Part shown: positions 8,525-17,682 of the stretch, piece by piece
Position numbering within the stretch: the stretch's first letter is position 1
Layout: the number at the start of each line of letters is the position of its first letter
Assembly: GCA_944385575.1 (NCBI GenBank)
Contig: CALWXT010000016.1
Span: forward strand, 1-34,347
DNA: 34,347 nt
From: an uncultured Flavonifractor sp.
GTDB lineage: Bacteria; Bacillota; Clostridia; Oscillospirales; Oscillospiraceae
Direction of reading: 5' to 3'
Position numbers and translations under genes: made by a program
The notes under the pieces: model-generated
Seen by the model: only the letters and a program-made list of their open reading frames with translations
Database searches by the model: none
What the model was told of the DNA's origin: nothing

Positions 8525-9403
8525 ATGAAAGTCGGACTGATTGGTCTTGGTATTATGGGTAAGCCCATGGCGAAGAATCTGCTGAAGGCGGGCTATGACC
8601 TGACTGTCAGCGACCTGAACAAGGCCGCCGTGGACGAAGTGGTGGCCGCCGGCGCCAAGTCCGCCACCAACGCCGAGATCGGCGAGACCTGCGACGTGGT
8701 CCTGACCATGGTGCCCAACAGCCCCCAGGTCAAGGCCGTGATGCTGGGTGAGGACGGCGTGGCCGCCCACATGAAGCCCGGCAGCGTGTTCATCGACATG
8801 AGCTCCATCAACCCCGTGGCCTCCAAGGAGATCGCCGCTGAGCTGGCCAAGAAGAACATCGAGATGCTGGACGCCCCCGTGTCCGGCGGCGAGCCCAAGG
8901 CCATCGACGGCACCCTGTCCTTCATGGTGGGCGGCAAGCAGGAGGTCTTTGACAAGTACAAGGATCTGCTGGGCGCCATGGGTGCTTCCGTGGTCCGCTG
9001 CGGCGACGTGGGCGCCGGCAACACCACCAAGCTGGCCAACCAGATCATCGTGGCCTGCAACATCCAGGCTCTGTCTGAGGCCCTGACCCTGGCCAAGATG
9101 GCCGGCGTGGAGCCCCAGCTGGTGTTTGAGGCCATCAAGGGCGGCCTGGCCGGTTCCACCGTTATGAACGCCAAGGCTCCCATGATGATCGAGGGCAACG
9201 ACAAGCCCGGCTTCAAGATCGACCTGCACATCAAGGACCTGAACAACGCTCTGGACTGCGCCCACACCGTGGGTTCCCCCCTGCCCATGACCGCCGCTGT
9301 GCAGGAGGTCTTCCAGTGGCTGCACAACAACGGCTGCGGCCAGGACGACCACAGCTCCATCATCAAGTACTACAAGAAGCTGACCGGCATCGAGTCCCTG
9401 TAA
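8525..9403 (+). CDS. garR: 2-hydroxy-3-oxopropionate (tartronate semialdehyde) reductase, copy 2
   Basis: Same reaction and family as copy 1: nucleotide motif GLGIMG (7-12), Ser120-Gly-Gly122 in VSGGEPKAIDG, catalytic Lys169 and Asn172 in TTKLANQ, 292 residues. It keeps Asp30 (VSDLNK), the residue typical of NADH-dependent members and present in E. coli GarR (ADRN). It has an ideal AGGAGG site (8511-8516) after a short AT-rich stretch, and its codons are more uniformly C/G-ending than those of copy 1, suggesting this is the more highly expressed reductase. The two copies look like an in-place duplication followed by divergence. Confidence 0.93.
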   Translation: MKVGLIGLGIMGKPMAKNLLKAGYDLTVSDLNKAAVDEVVAAGAKSATNAEIGETCDVVLTMVPNSPQVKAVMLGEDGVAAHMKPGSVFIDMSSINPVASKEIAAELAKKNIEMLDAPVSGGEPKAIDGTLSFMVGGKQEVFDKYKDLLGAMGASVVRCGDVGAGNTTKLANQIIVACNIQALSEALTLAKMAGVEPQLVFEAIKGGLAGSTVMNAKAPMMIEGNDKPGFKIDLHIKDLNNALDCAHTVGSPLPMTAAVQEVFQWLHNNGCGQDDHSSIIKYYKKLTGIESL

Positions 9404-9439
9404 GGGGACCCGAGCCGACAGAAGGGGAGGGAACCTGTC

Positions 9440-10339
9440 ATGAATACCGATTTTATCAAGGGCGTGGTAGTGCCCATTCTGACTCCCATCGACGAAAACG
9501 AGCTGATCGACGAAGCCAAGCTGCGTGACCAGGTGGACTATGTCATCAACGGCGGCGTGTCCGGCATTCTGGCCTTCGGCAGCAACGGTGAGTTCTATGT
9601 GGTGGAAGAGGACGAGATGGAGCGGGGCCTGAAGATCATGGTGGATCAGGCCGCCGGCCGTGTCCCCGTGTACTTCGGCATCGGCGCCATCAGCACCAAG
9701 AAGTGCTGCCGCCTGGCCAAGATGGCGGTGGCCAACGGCGCCGCCGGCATCAGCGTGCTCCAGCCCATGTTCCTCAAGCCCACCCACGATGAGCTGTTCC
9801 AGCACTTCAAGACCATTGCCGAGAGCGTGCCCGGCACCCCCATGCTGCTCTACAACAACCCCGGCCGTGTGGGCTACACCCTGACCGCTCAGCTTGTGGA
9901 TGAGCTGGCTCACCAGGTGGACAACATTGTGGGCATGAAGGACACCAGCGGCGATATCACCCTCACCAGCGAGTTCATCCGCCGCACCCGGGATGTAAAC
10001 TTCAAGGTGTTTGGCGGCAAGGATACCCTGCTGTACGCCAGCCTGTGCCACGGCGCCGTGGGCGGCGTGTGCACCGCCGCAAATTTTATGCCCGAACTGA
10101 TCACAGACGTGTATAATAAGTTTGTGGCCGGCGATCTGAAGGGCAGCCTGGAGGCTCAGTTCAAGCTGAACCCCGTCCGGCTGGCCATGGACCCCGCCAG
10201 CTTCCCCGTGGCCGCCAAGGATATGGCCACCCTCCGGGGCCGGGACGTGGGCGTGCCCTACCTGCCCAACCTGCCCACCCCCGAAGGCCCCGCCAAAGAG
10301 GGCTTCCGCCGCACCATGCATGAGGCGGGCCTGATCTGA
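9440..10339 (+). CDS. DapA/NAL-superfamily aldolase, probably the keto-deoxyglucarate aldolase of the pathway
   Basis: Class I lyase with a (beta/alpha)8 barrel. The Schiff-base lysine is Lys167 in GMKDTSGD and the catalytic tyrosine is Tyr138 in LLYNNPGR; the substrate loop reads AFGSNGEF instead of the DapA GTTGE. Length is 299 residues. It is flanked by tartronate semialdehyde reductase and glycerate kinase, exactly where an aldolase splitting 5-keto-4-deoxyglucarate to pyruvate and tartronate semialdehyde is needed, and no GarL/HpaI-type aldolase is seen. It lacks the YQRDN and KDGVGN motifs of 5-keto-4-deoxyglucarate dehydratase, the DapA relative in the alternative route. True dihydrodipicolinate synthase is unlikely in this context. 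The function is inferred from family and neighbours. Confidence 0.82.
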   Translation: MNTDFIKGVVVPILTPIDENELIDEAKLRDQVDYVINGGVSGILAFGSNGEFYVVEEDEMERGLKIMVDQAAGRVPVYFGIGAISTKKCCRLAKMAVANGAAGISVLQPMFLKPTHDELFQHFKTIAESVPGTPMLLYNNPGRVGYTLTAQLVDELAHQVDNIVGMKDTSGDITLTSEFIRRTRDVNFKVFGGKDTLLYASLCHGAVGGVCTAANFMPELITDVYNKFVAGDLKGSLEAQFKLNPVRLAMDPASFPVAAKDMATLRGRDVGVPYLPNLPTPEGPAKEGFRRTMHEAGLI

Positions 10340-10368
10340 GCCTGTACAGGCTTCCAGGAGGAAACCGT

Positions 10369-11601
10369 ATGAAACTGAGAAACGACTGCGACCAGATCAT
10401 TGCCCAGGCGATCACCGCCGTACAGCCCGACGCGGCGGTGCGCCGTGCCCTGAAGGAGATCACCCTCCCCGGTGGCCGGGTGGTTCTGGTGGCGGCGGGC
10501 AAAGCGGCCTGGTCCATGGCCCGCGCGGCCTATGACTGCATCGGGGACCAGCTGAGCGGCGGCATCGTCATCACCAAGCACGGCCACGCCCAGGGGCCCA
10601 TCGGCAGCCTGCTCATCCGGGAGGCGGGCCATCCCGTCCCCGATGACGACACCTTCTCCGCTACGGAGGAGGCCCTGGCCCTGACCCAGGATCTGACGGC
10701 GGAGGACATGGTGCTGTTCCTGCTCTCCGGCGGCGGCTCCGCCCTGTTTGAGGCCCCCCTGGTCCCCCAGGAGGAGCTGCAAAAGATCACCCAGAGCCTG
10801 CTGGCCTGCGGGGCGGACATCGTGGAGATGAACACCATCCGCAAGCGGCTGTCCGCCGTGAAGGGTGGGCGCTTTGCCCAGCATTGCGCCCCTGCACGGG
10901 TCTGTTCCATCGTGCTCTCCGATATCATTGGGGACCCCCTGGACATGATCGCCTCCGGCCCGGCCTATCCCGACTCCTCTACCTGCGCCGACGCGCAGGC
11001 CATCGCCAAGAAGTACGACCTGCCCCTTTCCCCGGCTGCGGCAGGCTGTCTGGAGCGGGAGACTCCCAAGACCCTGGACAACATCCATACCATCATCACC
11101 GGCAGCGTGCGGGAGCTGTGCTCCGCCGCCGCGGCTGCCTGCCGTGAGCTGGGTTACGAGCCGGTGGTACTTACCGACAGCCTCACCTGTGAGGCCCGGG
11201 AGGCGGGCGCCTTCCTGGCAGCCATCGCCCGGTCCCATCAGGACACCGGCCGGTCCCTGGCCTTCCTGGCGGGAGGCGAGACGGTGGTGCACCTGACAGG
11301 CAAAGGCAAGGGCGGCCGGAACCAGGAGCTGGCTCTGGCTGCCGCCGAGGGGATCGCGGGCCTGACCGATACCGCGGTGTTCTCCGTGGGCAGCGACGGC
11401 ACCGACGGCCCCACCGACGCCGCCGGCGGCTTTGTGGACGGCGGAACGCGGGACGCCCTGGCCGGCCAGGGAATCCGCATTTTCGACGTGCTTCGGCAGA
11501 ATGACGCCTATACCGCGCTCAACGCCTGCGGCGGGCTCATCGTTACCGGAGCCACCGGTACCAACGTCAACGACGTGGCAGTGCTCCTGATCCGCCGCTG
11601 A
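10369..11601 (+). CDS. Glycerate 2-kinase (MOFRL family)
   Basis: Phosphorylates D-glycerate to 2-phosphoglycerate and so feeds lower glycolysis. It is a 410-residue type-II glycerate kinase (GckA/TtuD family), with the glycine-rich LLSGGGSALFEAP (about 120-135), the conserved VEMNTIRKRLSAVKGGR region, and the C-terminal MOFRL domain with GKGKGGRNQELALAAA and SVGSDGTDGPTDAAGG. This is not the GlxK/GarK family of E. coli. The start ATG at 10369 follows AGGAGG. It is the last enzyme of the pathway; an intrinsic terminator begins 17 bases after its stop. Old annotations call relatives hydroxypyruvate reductase, which is considered wrong for this family. Confidence 0.92.
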   Translation: MKLRNDCDQIIAQAITAVQPDAAVRRALKEITLPGGRVVLVAAGKAAWSMARAAYDCIGDQLSGGIVITKHGHAQGPIGSLLIREAGHPVPDDDTFSATEEALALTQDLTAEDMVLFLLSGGGSALFEAPLVPQEELQKITQSLLACGADIVEMNTIRKRLSAVKGGRFAQHCAPARVCSIVLSDIIGDPLDMIASGPAYPDSSTCADAQAIAKKYDLPLSPAAAGCLERETPKTLDNIHTIITGSVRELCSAAAAACRELGYEPVVLTDSLTCEAREAGAFLAAIARSHQDTGRSLAFLAGGETVVHLTGKGKGGRNQELALAAAEGIAGLTDTAVFSVGSDGTDGPTDAAGGFVDGGTRDALAGQGIRIFDVLRQNDAYTALNACGGLIVTGATGTNVNDVAVLLIRR

Positions 11602-11617
11602 GCGGCAGGAGCCATCC

Positions 11618-11653
11618 GCCCCCGATCTCCCTGCGGGACCGGGGGCTTTTTTT
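11618..11653 (+). terminator. Rho-independent terminator of the galactarate operon
   Basis: GCCCCCG (11618-11624) pairs with CGGGGGC (11640-11646), with a smaller TCCC/GGGA pairing inside the loop, followed directly by seven T (11647-11653). It lies between the glycerate kinase and the LysR gene, so the regulator either has its own promoter or depends on read-through. Confidence 0.88.
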
Positions 11654-11676
11654 CAGTGAGACAGGAGGCGCGGGAC

Positions 11677-12597
11677 ATGGACATTAAGCAGATGACCTAT
11701 ATTCTGACCATTGCCCAGGAGGGCGGGATCAGCAAGGCTGCGGCCAAGCTGTTCATCACCCAATCGGCCCTGGATCAGCAGCTGCTCAAGCTGGAGAAGG
11801 AGCTGGGCACGCAGCTGTTTTACCGCTCCCGGGGCAGCTTTGCCCTGACTGCGGCGGGGAAGGTGTACGTGGACTACGCTAAGCAGATGGTGGATCTGAA
11901 GAACGAGGCATACCGCATCATCCACGACATGGCCGACCGGCAGCGGGGTACCCTCTCCCTGGCCTTTGCGCCTGAGCGGGGCATGGAGATGTTCATGGCG
12001 GTCTACCCGATGTTCTACCAGTACTATCCCAAGATCAATGTGATCCCCCGGGAGATCAGTGTCCGCCGCCAGCTGGAGATGCTGCAGAACGACGAGCTGG
12101 ACCTGGGCTTTGTCTCCGCCCGGGCTCAGGAGCGGCCCGGCCTGACCTGCACCACCCTGCTGAAGGAGGAGTTTGTCCTCATCACCCCCAAGGATCACCC
12201 GCTGGCCGCCCTGGCTGCGCCGCCGGGAGAGCCCCTCACGGTGCTGGAAGCGGAGCAGCTGCGGGACCTCACCTTCTGTCTCATTTACCGGCAGTCCACC
12301 CAGCGGGAGATCATTGATCCCATCTTCGAACGGGCGGGCTTCAAGCCGGATATCTTCCTGGAGACCGCCAGCAACCGGGCCAATGTCTCCATGGTGGAGA
12401 AGGGCCTGAGCTGTTCCATCATGCCCTACTACTACGCCAGGGAACAGAAAAACGTAGCTTGCTTCCGGCTGGCTGACCGGCCCAGCTGGAACGTGTCGGT
12501 GTGCTGCCGGCGCAACCGCTACCTCTCCAAGGCGGCACGCCACTTCATTGATCTGGCGGCGGACTATTTCAGCCGGGAGGAGAGCCATCCCATCTGA
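11677..12597 (+). CDS. LysR-type transcriptional regulator
   Basis: A 306-residue LysR regulator: N-terminal winged helix (about residues 1-60, with ISKAAAKLFITQSALDQQLL as the helix-turn-helix and LGTQLFYRSRGSFALTAAG as the wing) and a periplasmic-binding-protein-like effector domain. It is the only regulator in the sugar-acid region, so it probably responds to galactarate or a pathway intermediate and controls the upstream operon; this is inferred. The ATG at 11677 has AGGAGG at 11663-11668; an earlier in-frame GTG lies just past the T-run of the terminator and lacks a ribosome site. It sits downstream of the operon in the same direction rather than divergently, so its target promoter should be upstream of this window. 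I see no clear promoter in the 75 bases before it. Confidence 0.9.
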   Translation: MDIKQMTYILTIAQEGGISKAAAKLFITQSALDQQLLKLEKELGTQLFYRSRGSFALTAAGKVYVDYAKQMVDLKNEAYRIIHDMADRQRGTLSLAFAPERGMEMFMAVYPMFYQYYPKINVIPREISVRRQLEMLQNDELDLGFVSARAQERPGLTCTTLLKEEFVLITPKDHPLAALAAPPGEPLTVLEAEQLRDLTFCLIYRQSTQREIIDPIFERAGFKPDIFLETASNRANVSMVEKGLSCSIMPYYYAREQKNVACFRLADRPSWNVSVCCRRNRYLSKAARHFIDLAADYFSREESHPI

Positions 12598-12619
12598 ACC
12601 ATTGCAAAGGAGCATACTT

Positions 12620-13681
12620 ATGCCTTCCATTTATGAAATTTTCGGTACCGACGCCCATGAGATGACAAAAGCCCTGATGGAGGGTGCCCAGATCATCAAG
12701 CAGATTCCTGCCGGGGCTTCGGTGGCCCTCAAGCCCAACCTGGTGGTGGCCGCCTCCCCTGAGAGCGGAGCCACCACCCACGCCGGTGTGCTGTCCGGCG
12801 CCATCGAGTACCTGCGGGACCACGGGGTGACCGATATCAGCATCATCGAGGGCTCCTGGGTGGGCGACAACACCGGGCGGGCCTTCCGGGCCGCAGGCTA
12901 CGACGAGGTGAGCAAGCACTACAATGTGCCCCTCTACGACCTGAAGCACGACCAGACCCGCCGGGTGAAATCCCCCCTCCGGCCCATGGACATCTGCTGC
13001 CGCGCCCTGGATGCGGGCTACCTCATCAACCTGCCGGTGCTCAAGGGCCACTGCCAGACGGTGATGACCTGCGCCCTGAAGAACTGTAAGGGCTGCATCC
13101 CCGATAAGGAGAAGCGGCGCTTCCATGCTGAGGGGCTGATGGAGCCCATTGCCGCCCTGGCCGCCACCCTCAAGCCCGATCTGACCATTGTGGACAGCAT
13201 CTGCGGCGACCTGAACTTTGAGGAGGGCGGCAACCCCGTCCCTACTGGGCGGATGCTGCTGGGGAACGACCCGGTGCAGATCGACGCCTACGGCTGCCGC
13301 CTGATGGGCCTGGACCTGGACCAGGTGCCCTACATCGGCCTGGCCGAGGGCTGGGGAGCCGGCACCACCCGGATCGAGGCGGGGGATATCATCCAGCTTA
13401 ACCAGCCCACCGCCGCGGCCAGCTATCCCGCTCCCTCCGGTAAGGTGGCCTCCCTCACCCGGAACGTGCAGGCCAAAAGCGCCTGTTCCGCCTGCTATGC
13501 CAGCCTGGTGCGGGCTCTGTACAACAGCCGCCCCTCCCGGGAGCCCATCGCCATCGGCCAGGGCTGGAAGGGTGTGACCTTCGACGGGCTGGGTGTGGGT
13601 GCCTGCTGCAACTGCGCCTCCCGCCAGGTGCCCGGCTGCCCGCCCACTGCAGAGACCATTCTGGAGTACTTGAACAGATAA
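12620..13681 (+). CDS. DUF362 protein with C-terminal cysteine cluster
   Basis: A 353-residue DUF362 protein of unknown function. The family core is visible as VALKPNLV (35-42), TTHAGVLSGA, SIIEGSW (75-80) and the central YLINLPVLKGHCQTVMTCAL then KNCKGC (134-159). The C-terminal 70 residues add Cys289-x2-Cys292 and Cys329-Cys330-x-Cys332 with Cys340 in QVPGCPPTAETI, which could hold an iron-sulfur cluster. The start at 12620 follows AAAGGAG (12606-12612), 22 bases after the LysR stop, so the two are probably co-transcribed. Linkage to the galactarate operon suggests a redox or accessory role, but no reaction can be named. A strong terminator follows four bases later. Confidence 0.82.
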   Translation: MPSIYEIFGTDAHEMTKALMEGAQIIKQIPAGASVALKPNLVVAASPESGATTHAGVLSGAIEYLRDHGVTDISIIEGSWVGDNTGRAFRAAGYDEVSKHYNVPLYDLKHDQTRRVKSPLRPMDICCRALDAGYLINLPVLKGHCQTVMTCALKNCKGCIPDKEKRRFHAEGLMEPIAALAATLKPDLTIVDSICGDLNFEEGGNPVPTGRMLLGNDPVQIDAYGCRLMGLDLDQVPYIGLAEGWGAGTTRIEAGDIIQLNQPTAAASYPAPSGKVASLTRNVQAKSACSACYASLVRALYNSRPSREPIAIGQGWKGVTFDGLGVGACCNCASRQVPGCPPTAETILEYLNR

Positions 13682-13684
13682 AAA

Positions 13685-13719
13685 GGACGCGCTGCATGCA
13701 CAGCAGCGCGTCCTTTTTT
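13685..13719. terminator. Bidirectional intrinsic terminator between convergent operons
   Basis: GGACGCGCTGC (13685-13695) and GCAGCGCGTCC (13703-13713) form a perfect 11-bp stem with a 7-base loop. T6 follows on the + strand (13714-13719) and A5 precedes it (13680-13684), giving a U-run on the - strand. It serves the DUF362 gene on + and the M42 peptidase gene on -. Confidence 0.93.
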
Positions 13720-13725
13720 ATGTGC

Positions 13726-14802
13726 TCAGAAGCGGTCCAGAGTGGCCTGGTCCATCCGCTCCAGAATGGCGGCAGCCAGCTTGGCGGCGTTCTCCACGTC
13801 GCTGTGGGCGGCCAGACCATAGTGGGTGTGGATGTAGCGTACCGGGATGCCGATGACGATGACCGGCACGCCCTGGTTGGACAGGTGGATGGGGGCTCCG
13901 TTGGTGGAGCCGCCGGTTCGCACGCTCTCCTGCACCGGGATGCCCAGCTCCTCCGCCAGGTCCAGGGCGTAGCGCTGGAACCGGGGATGGGTGATCATGC
14001 GGGCGTCGATGTGGCGCAGCATGGGGCCCTTGTGGATGGCGGTCTGGATCATGTAGGGCTCCACCACCGTGTCATCGGCGGGGCAGCCCTCGAAGACGAT
14101 GGCCAGGTCGGGCTTGACGGTGTTGGCGGTGACGGTGGCGCCCCGGGTGCCCATCTCCTCCTGTACGGCGAAGGCGCCGGTGACGTCCACATTCAGCTCC
14201 TTGTCCTTCACGTTGTCCAGGGTGCGGAGGATGGAGGCGCAGCCCAGACGGCAGTCAAAGGCCTTGCCGATCATCAGGTCGTGCTTCTCCTGGTACTCGA
14301 AGGTCACGTCGGGTACCACGGGAGCGGCCATGCGCACATGGAAGTCCCGGATAACCTCCTCCCGGGAGGAGGCGCCGATGTCGATGCTCATATCCTCCAC
14401 GTTGGGCTGGGCCTTCCGCTCAGCCTCGCTCATGAAGTGAGGGGGCTTGCTGGCGATGACGCCGGGGATGTAATCGCCGTCGGTGGTCTGTACCCACACC
14501 CGGTGGGCGGGAATGTTGGAGTTCACCCACCCGCCCAGGGTGGTAAAGCGCAGGGTGCCGTTAGGCTTGATAGCCTGCACCATAAAGCCCACCTCGTCGG
14601 TGTGGGCGTCCAGCTGGACCATGGGACGGTTGCCCTTGTTCCCGCTGCGGGAGAGATAGAGGTTGCGCATCTTGTCCTCTCGGAAGGTGCCCAGGTCCTG
14701 GCCGTAGCGGCGCACGACGGTGAGCACCTCGTCCTCAAAGCCGGGGGCGCCTTTGGCGTTGGACAGGTCGGCGCACAGCTCTACAGATCGTTTCTTATCC
14801 AT
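13726..14802 (-). CDS. M42-family metallo-aminopeptidase
   Basis: Dinuclear metal aminopeptidase (glutamyl aminopeptidase/FrvX/YsdC family), which trims N-terminal residues from small peptides in the cytoplasm. Metal ligands and catalytic residues are visible: His67 and Asp69 in DAHTDEVGF, Asp183 in KAFDCRLG, Glu215-Glu216 in VQEEMGTRG, Glu238 in VFEGCPADD and His325 in RYIHTHYG. Length is 358 residues. The ATG at 14802 is chosen because TAGGAAC lies seven bases before it; an ATG 18 bases earlier has no ribosome site. It is the last gene of the peptide-transport operon, after the creatininase-family gene (27-base gap), and would digest what the ABC transporter imports. Some M42 relatives act as cellulases or deblocking peptidases, so the substrate is open. 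Confidence 0.9.
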   Translation of the reverse strand: MDKKRSVELCADLSNAKGAPGFEDEVLTVVRRYGQDLGTFREDKMRNLYLSRSGNKGNRPMVQLDAHTDEVGFMVQAIKPNGTLRFTTLGGWVNSNIPAHRVWVQTTDGDYIPGVIASKPPHFMSEAERKAQPNVEDMSIDIGASSREEVIRDFHVRMAAPVVPDVTFEYQEKHDLMIGKAFDCRLGCASILRTLDNVKDKELNVDVTGAFAVQEEMGTRGATVTANTVKPDLAIVFEGCPADDTVVEPYMIQTAIHKGPMLRHIDARMITHPRFQRYALDLAEELGIPVQESVRTGGSTNGAPIHLSNQGVPVIVIGIPVRYIHTHYGLAAHSDVENAAKLAAAILERMDQATLDRF

Positions 14803-14829
14803 TCTTGTTCCTACCACCATTCTGACAAG

Positions 14830-15612
14830 TTAAAACTCAGTGCCGCAGGCCTTGGCGATGTCCACCTTCTTGAACTCCTCGATGAAGTCGGCGATGTAGT
14901 CGGCAGTGGTCTGGAGCATCTTCTTGCCCCACTCCTCGGTGGCGGTCTCGGGGTGATCGGGGCCGATCCAGCCGTTGTGGGTGACAGTGGGGGTCAGACG
15001 GGGGATGTTGACGGTGACGCCCTTGTACTCAATGGAGGTGAAGCCGGTGGCCTTCAGGGTGTCGGACACGTCGTGGAGCTTCATGGGGCCGGGAACCTCG
15101 CTCTGGTCCACCAGGGAGGGGTCGATGCCCAGGATGGCCGCGGTCTCCTCGCCGCCGCCGTGGCCGCCCTTCCAGGCCGGGTCCATATCCCAGGCCATGA
15201 GCCACCAGTTCAGCTCGGCCAGGATGCCGCCCTTGCGCTGAATGTCATAGCCCACCCGGTCAATGGCCTTGATGTTGCCGCCGTGGCCGTTGAGGATGAC
15301 GAAGCGGCGGGCGCCGTGCTGGAACAGGCTGTCACACACCCGGCTGAGGACCTGGTAGAGCAGCTCAGTGCCCAGGTTGATGGTGCCGGGGTAGTCGCAC
15401 AGGCTCTCAGTGGCGCCGTAGGGGATGGTGGGGCAGATGAGAGCGTCGCTCTTGGCTTCGATCTTGTCGATGAGGAAGTCGGGGATCAGGGTGTCGGTGC
15501 CCAGAGGCATGTGGCGGCCGTGGCACTCGATAGAGCCGATGCCGATGAGAACGGTGTCGTGGTCGCGGAAATACTCCTCCGCATGGGGCCAGGTCAGATT
15601 GGACAGACGCAT
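14830..15612 (-). CDS. Creatininase-family metal-dependent amidohydrolase
   Basis: A 260-residue member of the creatininase superfamily, which hydrolyses amide or cyclic amide bonds with two metal ions. Ligand motifs are Glu29 and His31 in GSIECHGRH, Asp40 in PLGTD, His110 in NGHGGN and Glu155 in HGGGEETA. Known relatives include creatinine amidohydrolase, the FAPy deformylase ArfB, the mycofactocin peptidase MftE and an inosose hydrolase, so motif content alone does not name the substrate. The ATG at 15612 has a perfect AGGAGG. Placed between the Opp-type ATPase gene and the M42 peptidase gene, it probably opens an unusual amide in an imported compound. Confidence 0.87.
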   Translation of the reverse strand: MRLSNLTWPHAEEYFRDHDTVLIGIGSIECHGRHMPLGTDTLIPDFLIDKIEAKSDALICPTIPYGATESLCDYPGTINLGTELLYQVLSRVCDSLFQHGARRFVILNGHGGNIKAIDRVGYDIQRKGGILAELNWWLMAWDMDPAWKGGHGGGEETAAILGIDPSLVDQSEVPGPMKLHDVSDTLKATGFTSIEYKGVTVNIPRLTPTVTHNGWIGPDHPETATEEWGKKMLQTTADYIADFIEEFKKVDIAKACGTEF

Positions 15613-15661
15613 GGTATTACCTCCTTGTAATTTAGGAGCGCAGTCCGTTGGGGGGCTGGCT

Positions 15662-16643
15662 TCAGAGTGGATAGTGACAGGCACACAGGTGACCGGGTGC
15701 GATCTCCTTCAGCTCGGGGACCTCAGTACGGCACTTGTCGGTGCAGTAGGGGCAGCGGGGGTGGAACTTGCAGCCCGAGGGGGTGTTGATGGGGCTGGGG
15801 GGCTCGCCCTCGATGGCGTAGTCCCGCTGGCGGTTCAGGGGGTCCAGCTTGGGGGCCGCCTTGGTTAGCACCTGGGTGTAGGGGTGGGCGGGGTGCTTGA
15901 AGATCTCCTCGGTGGGGCCCACCTCCACATTGCTGCCCAGGTACATGACCATGACCCGGTGGGTGATGTGGCGCACCACCCGCAGGTCGTGGGAGATGAA
16001 GAGCACCGTCAGGTCCAGTTCCTGCTGGAGCTTGGACAGCAGATTGATGATCTGGGCCTGGATGGACACGTCCAGGGCGGACACCGGCTCGTCAGCCACG
16101 ATGAAGGCGGGCTTCAGGGACAGGGCCCGGGCGATGCCGATGCGCTGGCGCTGGCCGCCGGAGAACTCACCGGGGAAGCGCTGGGCGATGTCCATGGACA
16201 GGCCGCTCATGGTGAGCAGCTCCTCCACCCGGGCGGGGATCTCCGACGCCGGGACCATGTTGTGGACTTTCAGCATTTCAGCGATGGTGTCATACACCGA
16301 CATGCGGGGATTGAGGGAGGAATAGGGGTCCTGGAAGATCATCTGCATCTGGGGGCGCAGCTTGCGCAGCTGGGAGCCCTTCATGTGAGAGATATCCTGG
16401 CCGTTCAGCTTTACGGTGCCGCTGGTGGGCTCGTACAGGCGGAGGATGGTGCGGGCCAGGGTGGACTTGCCGCAGCCCGACTCGCCCACCAGACCCAGGT
16501 TCTCGCCCTTATAGAGCTGGAAGGACACGTCGTTGACGGCCTTCAGATAAGCCTTCTCCTTTTTCTGGACCACGTCGCCGATGGTCCGCTTCAGCGGGAA
16601 CCACTTGCACAGGTGGTCCACCTCCAGCAGCAGGGGACGGGAT

Positions 16644-16651
<8 letters not shown>
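15662..16651 (-). CDS. oppF: Oligopeptide/dipeptide ABC transporter ATPase, OppF/DppF type
   Basis: Second ATPase of the peptide importer. Walker A is GESGCGKST (56-64), the Q-loop is [13 protein letters not shown], the signature is [15 protein letters not shown], Walker B is [12 protein letters not shown] and the H-loop is ISHDLRVV. The C-terminal oligopeptide-transporter extension is present with a cysteine group ([14 protein letters not shown]). The start at 16651 uses AGGAGG and overlaps the end of the OppD-like gene by eight bases. 329 residues, normal for the family. Confidence 0.93.
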
Positions 16652-17675
<1,024 letters not shown>

Positions 17676-17682
17676 GCCGTGA

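Noticed and set aside
9440-10339. dapA (lysine biosynthesis) for the DapA-like gene.
   Set aside because: Catabolic neighbours on both sides, the GSNGE loop in place of GTTGE, and no other lysine gene nearby.
13696-15630. Long open frame on the + strand opposite the M42 peptidase and creatininase-family genes (about 644 codons).
   Set aside because: It is the mirror of two proteins with full catalytic motifs and begins within the terminator hairpin.
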